Source: Streptomyces dioscori (GTDB taxonomy: Bacteria; Actinomycetota; Actinomycetes; Streptomycetales; Streptomycetaceae). Taken from it: 64,000 nt of DNA. Below, one piece after another: positions 17,374 through 25,168 of this stretch (positions are counted from its first letter, which is position 1; every line of letters begins with the position of its first letter). The position numbers were made by a program, and so were the translations under genes. The notes under the pieces are model-generated. The model was not told the origin of the DNA. It saw only the letters and a program-made list of their open reading frames with translations, and did no database searches. The stretch is from NCBI RefSeq assembly GCF_003024195.1, contig NZ_KZ679041.1, positions 124,001-188,000 on the forward strand, read 5' to 3'.

Positions 17374-20300
17374 ATGACTGCATGGCCGCCAATCGATCGT
17401 GACGATCTTCGTAGGGCACGCGGTGACGCGGGCTTCGATACGGTGCTCCCGTTGCTGGTCAGGCGCTTGATAGCGGAGACCGCAAGTGGGCTGGAATCCT
17501 TGGACATGCCGGGAGGCTCCGGCACTGCGGTTGGAGGTTTTGACGGCATCGTCACAACGTCGGGACCGTCGGCGTTCGTGCCGCAGGGAACGTCGGTGTG
17601 GGAGTTGTCCATTGGCGGCGGCAACGGCAAGGCCGATGACGACTACGGGAAGAGGACTCAGGGGCCGAGCGGGCTCCTGCCCGAAGACGTTACCTATGTG
17701 CAAGTCGTTCTCGACACGTGGAGAGACAGCCGAAACTGGGCCGCGCGTCACACAGGGGATGGCCGGTGGCGGGAGGTACGCGGCTACAACCTTGACGGGA
17801 TCGACCTCTGGTTGGAGCAGGCGCCCGCCACTACGGCATGGCTTGCTGCCCGGCTGAGGAAGGCGCTGCCGGGTGTGCGGTCTCTGCAATCGTGGTGGAC
17901 TGACACCTGGCTCCGTTCGACGCGGGTTCCCCTGGACCAGGCGGTGGTGCTGGCCGGGCGAGAGAGAGCGGCTGCCGACTTCCGTGCCGTACTCACCACC
18001 GGGCGGTCGGTCATCGCACTAGGCGGTGATCTACGCCCCGACGAGGTTTGTGCCTTCGTAGCCGCAGCCCTGGAAGAGGATGGCATCCTGAGCTCAAGCC
18101 AGGTAGGGGCCCGGGTGCTGTTCGTTTCCAACAGGGACAGCCTCGACCAACTGGGGGCGCAGCGCCAGCCCTTGATCTTGGTCCTCGCAGACCCGGCGCT
18201 CGCACGAGACCTTCCACAGCACCCTCATCAACTTGTGTGGGCGGCGATGCCCGGAGGCCCGTGCGACGTGACGGTGCCCAGGCTCCACAGCCAGGCCATC
18301 GAGTCCCTGCTGCAGTCCGACGGCATGCCGTACGAACGTGCGGCCCGGTTCGGCACGCTCGGTCGCCGCAGCCTTCTGGCGCTGCGGCGCGCCTTGGCCC
18401 ACCACCCGGAGCCGCTCACACCGGCACAGGTCTTGACGCACGACATGGTCCGCCGTCGGTTGCTCTTGCTGAATTCCTGGAACGGGGACAGTCGGGAAGA
18501 CCGCCGTGTGGTCGGTCAGTGTCTGGGCCTTGAGTACGAAGCGTTGCAGGAACGAGCCCGGGAGCTCGCTGTCGGCGCCGACATTCCCTTCCTCGGCAAC
18601 CTGGAAGAAATGTGGCACGTGCTCGCCGTCGAGGATGCATGGACCTTGCTTGGTACATCCCTCACCAGCGACGACTTCCACGCCTTCCGAACGGCAGCCT
18701 TGGAGGTACTGACTGAAACGGACCCGACTCTCGCCCTTGATCCGGCCGAGAGGTGGAAGGCCGGGTTGGTAGGCGCGAGGCGGCGCTCCTCAGAGACCCT
18801 CCGCTCAGGGCTCGCCCAGTCGCTCGCCCTCCTGGGCTCCATGGGTGAGGAACTGAGAGGCCCAGTAGGCGTCACGGGGGATCGATGGGCACGGCTGGTC
18901 GTCCGGGATCTACTGCAACATGCCAACGCCGATGACACATACAGCTTGTGGCGCTCCCTGGGCGACGTGCTCACTCTGCTGGCTGAAGCTGCCCCGGAGG
19001 AGTTCATAGAAGCGATGCACCAGGGGCTCAGCGGCACAACGCCACTTCACGCTGGCATGTTCACCGACAGTCAGCCAAACAGTATGGGGCTGGGACCGAG
19101 CTCTCCTCACACACGGTTTCTGTTCGCTCTGGAAATCTTGGCATGGTCTCCGGAGCACCTCGATGACGTAGTGGACGTACTGACCGCGCTGGCCGTCGTG
19201 GATCCGGGCGGCCGGCTCTCGAATCGTCCGCTTGCGAGTCTGGTGGGGATCCTCAGCGCATGGGCTCCCAACACCACCGCCCGCCCCGAGGACCGCATCA
19301 GAGTGATCCAACGCCTGATGCGCAGGCACCCGGCAGTCGGCCGTAAGTTGCTCCTTCAGCTCATTCCTGACGGTCACGCGGTACAAATGGTCCACCCTGG
19401 TCCGCGTTTCCGTGACTGGAAAATCAACATCGCCGTAACTCCCCATGATCGATGGAGTGTTACGACAGCCGTTGCCGACCTGCTCCTCGACGAACTCAGC
19501 GCCGCGCCCGAGCTGTATGTGGACCTGATCGATAAGATCGACGATCTGCCTCCCAAGCACCGCGCTGAGGTCGCGCGACGACTGACCGAGCTGGCCGACG
19601 GTCCGGAAGATGACGCTCAGCGTGCGGTTCTCCACCATGCGCTGCGCGATCAGATCTCACGGCACGAGGAGTATTCCGACACCGCCTGGGCCCTTCCCGC
19701 AGATGAGCTTCGACCACTCCAAGCCGCGTGTAAGGCGCTGGAGCCGCAGGATCCGGTGCAGCGGCACGCCTGGCTGTTCCAAGCCCACTGGATCACGCTC
19801 GGCGACATCAAGCGCCGTGACAACTTCGCCGCATACGACGCTGAAATCCTCGCCCGGCGGGCTACGGCGGTCGGGGAGACCCTCGCGAACGGAGGACTGG
19901 CAGCCCTCGTAGAACTGGCCTCCGCAACAGAGTTCGCGGACCTCGTGGGCATCGCTCTGGCAGAACACTCCGGAGACCATGACCAAGAGCTGCTGTCCTG
20001 GATCGAAGGGGACGACTCACCCGCCAGGGAGATTGCGGCAGGATACCTGCGCCGGCGCCTGTGGACCCAGGGGAATGAACTCCGCGACAGACTTCTCTCC
20101 CTCACTGAGGTTCCGCAGACTCAGGCAACGGTCCTGCGCCTCTCCCCGGAAGCAGCCAGCGCCTGGTCCAAACTCGACGAACTCAGCCCGGAAGTAGCAG
20201 GACATTACTGGCGTGAGTTCTCCTACTACGGACTCGGCTCGGACTTCCCGCGATCCCTTGACGCGGCACGGTCGCTGCTGAGCGCTGGACGTCCCGCAGC

Positions 20301-21159
20301 GGCACTGGACCTGATCCTCCTATACGACAGAAAGGCGGGCAGCGGCGCAGAGGCTGCTGAAATCGTCGTCACTGGACTTGAAAACCTCATCGCAGCTACG
20401 CTGAATGATCCTGAGATCGGGCGCCTCAGTTCACGCTTCCAGGATCTCTTCGCATTACTGGCCCGGCACCACGAGCACATCGGGCGTCAACGCATCCTCA
20501 GCCTGGAGTGGCAACTCTTTCCTGCACTGGGGTTCGAGGCCGAGGCTCCAATCCTCCAGCAGACGCTTGTCGAGGACCCTGAGGCGTTCGCGGAACTGGT
20601 GACGTGGGCTTTCCGCTCCAGCACCAGCGAGGAGGACCTAGGCGATACCGTCGAGCCCGAGAACAGACGCAATATCGCGAGCCGCGCCTACAGAGTCCTG
20701 AGTGCTTTGCGTAGATGTCCCGGACTCACGGCCGACGGGATCCTCGACCCAGTCGTGCTGCGTACGTGGGTGATTACGGCACGGGCGGAACTGGCTGCCA
20801 GAGATCGTGCCAGGGCAGGTGACGTACAGATCGGCCAGGTACTTGCCTGCGCCCCGCGTGACCAGGATGACCTGCAGATACCAGAAACCGTCCGAGACCT
20901 ACTCGAAGAGATCAACAGCAGTGATCTTGAACGAGGTCTCAGCATCGGTATCTACAACAAACGGGGGGTGACCAGCCGGGGACTCTTGGACGGCGGAGCG
21001 CAGGAGTCGGAGCTGGCCCGAGCCTTCCGGGAACAAGCCGAACGAGTACGCGTGTGGCCACGAACCAGGAAGTTGCTCAAAGCGCTGGCAGAGTCGTACG
21101 AAGCGGATGCCCGACGGGAGGACCAAGAGGCAGAGCGACGGCATCAGGGTCTGGAGTAG
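17374..21159 (+). CDS. Large putative defence protein with PD-(D/E)XK-like N-terminus
   Basis: About 1261 residues from ATG 17374 with GGAG just before it; an in-frame ATG at 17341 is the alternative. Counting from 17374, the N-terminal segment contains GGFDGIV (D57), VWELSIG (E77) and GKADDDYGKRT (K86). The spacing D-x19-E-x8-K with a following DYxKR is typical of PD-(D/E)XK nuclease-like domains seen in large defence proteins. Around 190-330 is a possible degenerate NTPase-like region (GRSVIALGGDL, RVLFVSNRD, LILVLADPAL) without a good Walker A. The remaining roughly 900 residues are helical solenoid-like. It stands alone on its strand between a transposase remnant and a decayed stretch. 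The architecture resembles single-gene STAND-like antiphage sensors, but that is inference. Confidence 0.68.
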   Translation: MTAWPPIDRDDLRRARGDAGFDTVLPLLVRRLIAETASGLESLDMPGGSGTAVGGFDGIVTTSGPSAFVPQGTSVWELSIGGGNGKADDDYGKRTQGPSGLLPEDVTYVQVVLDTWRDSRNWAARHTGDGRWREVRGYNLDGIDLWLEQAPATTAWLAARLRKALPGVRSLQSWWTDTWLRSTRVPLDQAVVLAGRERAAADFRAVLTTGRSVIALGGDLRPDEVCAFVAAALEEDGILSSSQVGARVLFVSNRDSLDQLGAQRQPLILVLADPALARDLPQHPHQLVWAAMPGGPCDVTVPRLHSQAIESLLQSDGMPYERAARFGTLGRRSLLALRRALAHHPEPLTPAQVLTHDMVRRRLLLLNSWNGDSREDRRVVGQCLGLEYEALQERARELAVGADIPFLGNLEEMWHVLAVEDAWTLLGTSLTSDDFHAFRTAALEVLTETDPTLALDPAERWKAGLVGARRRSSETLRSGLAQSLALLGSMGEELRGPVGVTGDRWARLVVRDLLQHANADDTYSLWRSLGDVLTLLAEAAPEEFIEAMHQGLSGTTPLHAGMFTDSQPNSMGLGPSSPHTRFLFALEILAWSPEHLDDVVDVLTALAVVDPGGRLSNRPLASLVGILSAWAPNTTARPEDRIRVIQRLMRRHPAVGRKLLLQLIPDGHAVQMVHPGPRFRDWKINIAVTPHDRWSVTTAVADLLLDELSAAPELYVDLIDKIDDLPPKHRAEVARRLTELADGPEDDAQRAVLHHALRDQISRHEEYSDTAWALPADELRPLQAACKALEPQDPVQRHAWLFQAHWITLGDIKRRDNFAAYDAEILARRATAVGETLANGGLAALVELASATEFADLVGIALAEHSGDHDQELLSWIEGDDSPAREIAAGYLRRRLWTQGNELRDRLLSLTEVPQTQATVLRLSPEAASAWSKLDELSPEVAGHYWREFSYYGLGSDFPRSLDAARSLLSAGRPAAALDLILLYDRKAGSGAEAAEIVVTGLENLIAATLNDPEIGRLSSRFQDLFALLARHHEHIGRQRILSLEWQLFPALGFEAEAPILQQTLVEDPEAFAELVTWAFRSSTSEEDLGDTVEPENRRNIASRAYRVLSALRRCPGLTADGILDPVVLRTWVITARAELAARDRARAGDVQIGQVLACAPRDQDDLQIPETVRDLLEEINSSDLERGLSIGIYNKRGVTSRGLLDGGAQESELARAFREQAERVRVWPRTRKLLKALAESYEADARREDQEAERRHQGLE

Positions 21160-21479
21160 GCCCTGGTATTCGCTGTGGTGCAACACGGTGAGCAGCTATT
21201 GACGCCAAGGTCGTCGAGTTGGAAAGCGGCGAGAAGAGGAACGCCCCGAGCGAATGCACGGCGATGCCCAGTGGGAGAAGATCCCCGAGGCCGCGGTCGT
21301 AGGCACAGGTCTTGCTGCAGTTGTTGTGGCGGTGGCTATCGGAGTTTGGATGACCACGACGAACGGCATCAGTATGAACCTGTTCGTGGCTTACCTTTTT
21401 GTGGTCACGGTGGTAATAGGCCCGAAGAGCGCTTCGCAGTCGGCGGTGGAAAACGGTTCGTCGCTCATGCCCCACCGCC

Positions 21480-22125
21480 TGAGGAGTCAACCGCAGCGGC
21501 TGGCGGGCTTGTCACCGACATCGAGGCGAAGACCGTCCGCACCTGCTCGCGGACCTCACAGCGCAGCGGCGGCGCAGGAGAACGGCGGCTGGCCGCTAAT
21601 ATCGGTGTGGCCGACGACTCGCGGGCCATGGCTGGGGCGGGGATCGGACGGACCTGGTCGACGACCTCGGCGGGCGGGCCGGTGGCCTGCGGACGTGCTC
21701 GTGGAACTGCACGATGACCGTGTCGTCGAGGAGCGCGCGACGATTGGCGCCGGTCAACAGTCGGGCTTCGCGAGCCGGGCCGACACGAGCAGCGTCCGCA
21801 GGAACACGATCTGCTCCGGCCTCAACGGCGTTGCGGCAGCCGCGTTGGCCGCGGGGCCGAGGCGCTTCAGCGTGGTCGAACAGTGGGCCCTGGCTGATGT
21901 GTGCGCCTCCGAGGATTCAGGGGTGCAGCATGAGGGCGCATTCGTCGGGAATTTTCTGCAGGGGTTGGTCATGATCCTGCGGAGTTCCTGGACCAGCTCG
22001 GGAGGCGGATCTGGGGCTTCGGCTACATGTACACAGAGATAGGCAATGACCTCATCGCAGAGGACGAGACGGCGCCGCTCGGCGGGGGGGGGGTGATGGA
22101 AGGACAGCCGCCGCACGGGATTTTT
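21480..22125 (-). pseudogene. Decayed hypothetical gene, three frames
   Basis: The minus strand gives, in successive frames, LVLCDEVIAYLCVHVAEAPD and LRPEQIVFLRTLLVSARLAKP, then LLDDTVIVQFHEHVRRPPA, then AEVVDQVRPIPAPAMARE. Each piece looks like real protein and the pieces follow in order, so this is probably one gene with frameshifts near 21760 and 21670. I do not recognise the family. Confidence 0.4.
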
Positions 22126-22144
22126 CGTCCCTGGAACCAATACC

Positions 22145-22321
22145 ATGAGTGCGAATCTGCCGATGGCTGTGGCGTTGCGCGAGCACTTCCCGCAGCACAT
22201 GCGCACCTCTGCCTACGCCAAAGCGGACGGCCTCGCGGTCCTCTACGACCTCGCCGACGCACGGACCCGACTGATCCAGGCATCGTCGCCCCTCGCGTCT
22301 TTACGACTTGCGCGGCAGTAG
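22145..22321 (+). CDS. Possible small protein of 58 residues
   Basis: ATG 22145 with GGAA about nine bases upstream opens a frame that begins MSANLPMAVALREHFPQHM and ends in LRLARQ. Codon use has high third-position GC. No family is recognised. It could be a real small gene or the head of a truncated one. Confidence 0.35.
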   Translation: MSANLPMAVALREHFPQHMRTSAYAKADGLAVLYDLADARTRLIQASSPLASLRLARQ

Positions 22322-22505
22322 CTCCTGAGAAGTTTTCCGCTTTCTGCGGTAAGGCGGCCGGATCTTCCCTCAAATCGTCACTTGCTTCAGCTGGCGGGCA
22401 TATGGTTCGCGAGGTGGTATTGCATTGGCGGGGCACGGGAGACGCTCAGCAGGGTATGGCCGTGACCTGGCGGCTGAGGCAGCGGAAGTGGGAAGAGCGG
22501 GGAAC

Positions 22506-23102
22506 GTGGTGACGTGGTTTGAGCGAATGGCGGCCGTGCCCGGCATGCATTTCACGGGTAGTCCTGGGGTTGTTCGCGAGGCGCTGTCAGAGGCACGTGT
22601 CCGCCCGGAGGCGTCGTACGGATCACCGATGTGGCCGACTGCTGAGGGAAGTACGTCGGCAACGCCAGCCAGCCGGCATGTGCCCATAGAGGCGAGCGGA
22701 GCGGACCTGGTCGCCCGGGTCTGGGAGGCGCTGGAGCTTCCCGGTGTGGCGATGGATTACCACTTCGTCCTGCAGGGTGCGGTTGACCGCATGTGGAGCG
22801 GTCGGCGCTCCTATCCGGAAGGGCTTGAGCTGCTTGAGGTGTTTGCGCTGCTGGACCTGGAGTTGATGGAGGCGGCCCCTCAGGCGGTGTCCTTCGACAC
22901 CGGTCCCATCCCGGAGTCGTTCGTGCATGTGACGTCCGTGTCCCGGCTCATTGTGCTGCTGGAACGCGAAGGCGCTCTCGAAGAAGCTCTCGGCGTAGCA
23001 AAGCGGTTGGCCCGTTTCGGACAGGGCGAGGACGAGGTGGCCCAGCTGTCGGAGAAGGTCGGTGCGTTGGCGCAGGAAGCTGCGGTTGGCGGGGCTGCAT
23101 GA
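22506..23102 (+). CDS. Unknown protein, first gene of the helicase-TerD operon
   Basis: About 198 residues from GTG 22506 (a second GTG follows at 22509) behind CGGGGA. The N-terminal 60 residues are Pro/Ser/Thr-rich. Residues about 70-190 look helical and acidic, with two segments (DLVARVWEALELPGVAMDY and SRLIVLLEREGALEEALGVA). No catalytic motif is evident and the family is unknown. Its stop overlaps the start of the helicase gene (ATGA), so the two are translationally coupled and it is likely an accessory or specificity subunit. Confidence 0.6.
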   Translation: MVTWFERMAAVPGMHFTGSPGVVREALSEARVRPEASYGSPMWPTAEGSTSATPASRHVPIEASGADLVARVWEALELPGVAMDYHFVLQGAVDRMWSGRRSYPEGLELLEVFALLDLELMEAAPQAVSFDTGPIPESFVHVTSVSRLIVLLEREGALEEALGVAKRLARFGQGEDEVAQLSEKVGALAQEAAVGGAA

Positions 23103-25168
23103 GCACGGGACTGCACCATGTGATTCCTTCGGCCTCCTATCTGGAAGAGGCGTTCTTGCGCTGGGTGCTCGCTCCGGCTGCGGAGCGGGGCATCGTGGCG
23201 CACGTGCGCAGCCAGCATCCGGTGACGGTCAATGAACGCACCTACAGGTTGGACTACCTGATCTCAGGTGAGTCGCTGCAACTGGCCGTCGAGTTGGACG
23301 GGTTCACCTTCCACAGTGACCGGGGGGCCTTCACCTACGACAGGCTACGGCAGAACGACCTGGCTGCCACGGGGCTGACGGTGCTGCGGTTTTCCTATGA
23401 TGCGGTGCGCCTGGACACCGCGCGCTGCGTTGCCCAGCTGCAGGCGATGCTGCGCCAGGATGCGGCGCTTGCGCCGTTAGTGGTCGCCGTACCGCGCATT
23501 GAGGTCCCGGAGATGGCGGGGGATCCCTTGCGGGCGGCCGATCCGCCTCTGGGCGCCCAGCCAGCGGCCGGTGGGTCCTACTTCACTGGTGTGCGCGCTT
23601 CGGTGGCGCGGGAGCCGTTGCGGGCGTGCCAGGACGAGGCTCTGGCCGCGCTGGCCAACTACTACGCGTCCGGAGGACGGCATGCGGCCACGGTGATGGC
23701 GGTCGGGGCCGGCAAGACCGCACTGGGAGTGGCGGCTGCGTTGTCCTTCAGCAGGCGGCGGGCGCTGGTGGTGACTCCGGGCTCGGTCATCCGCGGCACG
23801 TTCGCCAAGGCACTCGATCCGGGTATGCCGGGCAATGTTCTGTACGGTCTGGCGGGCGGCCCGCTGCTGCCGGGCGCGCGCCCGCCGGCCACGCTGGTCC
23901 TGGACAGGGACGACGGGCAGATCAGCCGGGTGAGCAGGCAGCGGCTGCTGGCCGCAGATGTGCTGGTGACGAACTTCCACGCGCTGGGCACTGGCGACAA
24001 GGATGGGGACCTGCTGGCCAAGCTGGAGCCGGAGGATGTCGACTTCATCGTCGTGGACGAGGCGCACATCGCGGCCAGCGCCTCCTACCAGAGGCTCTTC
24101 GCCCACTTCGAGGGTGCACGCACGCTGCTGATGTCGGCGTGTTTCCAGCGCCTGGACAGTAAACCGATCGACGCCGATGTCGTCTACCGCTACCGGCTGG
24201 TGGACTCCGTCGCGGACGGCTCGGCGAAGAACCTGCGTGTGCATCGGTTCGCCCCGGAAGTGGCGACGACGGTCTACGAGGCGGTGTGGCCCGACGGACG
24301 CCGCGAACAGATCGTGGGCCGTGATGCCTTGCTGGCCGCCCTGGAAGACGAGCGGAAGATGGCCCGTATCACAGCGCAGTCCGAGGCGTCGATCCGGCAC
24401 GTGATGACCGTGACGCGGGCTTGTCTGGATGCGCAGGCCAAGTTGCTGGCCCCGGTCAAACCCCGGGCGCTGTTCGCGGCGATGGGTGAGGCCCATGCGC
24501 AGCAGATCGCCCGGATCGCTGAAGAGCACGGCATCCCGTGCGGCACGCTGCACCACAGCATGTCGGCCTCGACGATCAAAGCCACCCGGCGGCGTTTCGA
24601 GTCCGACGCGGGAGACCTGCAAGGCATCGTGCAGCTGCGGATGCTCGGCCAGGGCTACGACTTCCCGCCCATCACCGTGGTGGTGCCGGTGCGCCCGTAT
24701 GGCAGCTTCGGCGAGTTCTACCAGTTCATCGGGCGTGGTGTGCGCGTATTGAGGCATCCCGGTCTGGCTGTCGATCAGCAGTACCTGGACGTGGTCTGCC
24801 ATGCCGAACTCGGCCTGGAGGACCATCTGGAGGCCATGTGCGCGGACAACGACATGGATCCAGCAGTGTTGCTCGACGTTCCTCTGATCGACCCCGCCAC
24901 GCTGGAGGTGGTACAGGACGGTGACGGCACGGGAGAGGCGGCCTCTGATGGCGAAGTCCCGGGCGGGGTTGATGCGTTCGTGCTGTACGAGCAGGGGCGT
25001 GTCGAACAGCGGGTGGTGCACGATCTGGGCCGGGTGGAAGCTCGGCGGGCGGAGCGGGAGATGCAGCTGATGGCCCAGTGCTACGCCGTCTACGCGCAAA
25101 ACACCGCGACGCCGATGCCGTTTGAACAGTTCGTCGAGTACATGCGGAGGCTGACCGGTGGCCAGTGA
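23099..25168 (+). CDS. DUF559-type nuclease fused to SF2 helicase
   Basis: 689 residues. Residues about 10-130 match a Vsr/DUF559-like endonuclease: RLDYLI (D52), LAVELDGFTFHSDR (E65, D67, H72), DRLRQNDLAATGLTVLRFSYD. Residues about 175-560 are an SF2 helicase with a Walker A VGAGKTALG (K206), motif Ib-like VLVTNFHALGTGD, a DEAH box VVDEAHIA (D320-H323), SAC, and motif VI FIGRGVRVLR near 550. The C-terminal 130 residues are unassigned. The fusion suggests a translocating nuclease for foreign DNA. Its GTG-started neighbour overlaps its stop by 11 bases. Catalytic residues appear intact in both domains. Confidence 0.82.
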   Translation: MSTGLHHVIPSASYLEEAFLRWVLAPAAERGIVAHVRSQHPVTVNERTYRLDYLISGESLQLAVELDGFTFHSDRGAFTYDRLRQNDLAATGLTVLRFSYDAVRLDTARCVAQLQAMLRQDAALAPLVVAVPRIEVPEMAGDPLRAADPPLGAQPAAGGSYFTGVRASVAREPLRACQDEALAALANYYASGGRHAATVMAVGAGKTALGVAAALSFSRRRALVVTPGSVIRGTFAKALDPGMPGNVLYGLAGGPLLPGARPPATLVLDRDDGQISRVSRQRLLAADVLVTNFHALGTGDKDGDLLAKLEPEDVDFIVVDEAHIAASASYQRLFAHFEGARTLLMSACFQRLDSKPIDADVVYRYRLVDSVADGSAKNLRVHRFAPEVATTVYEAVWPDGRREQIVGRDALLAALEDERKMARITAQSEASIRHVMTVTRACLDAQAKLLAPVKPRALFAAMGEAHAQQIARIAEEHGIPCGTLHHSMSASTIKATRRRFESDAGDLQGIVQLRMLGQGYDFPPITVVVPVRPYGSFGEFYQFIGRGVRVLRHPGLAVDQQYLDVVCHAELGLEDHLEAMCADNDMDPAVLLDVPLIDPATLEVVQDGDGTGEAASDGEVPGGVDAFVLYEQGRVEQRVVHDLGRVEARRAEREMQLMAQCYAVYAQNTATPMPFEQFVEYMRRLTGGQ

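Larger units (their letters stand above)
21160..22505. other. Decayed stretch between two defence genes
   Basis: No intact large gene. On the plus strand, 21254-21440 could encode a peptide with two hydrophobic segments (VVGTGLAAVVVAVAIGVWM and NLFVAYLFVVTVVIG), with no family assigned. On the minus strand, coherent coding traces in three frames lie at about 21480-22125. A possible 58-residue gene starts at 22145. The pattern suggests decayed genes rather than regulation. Confidence 0.45.
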
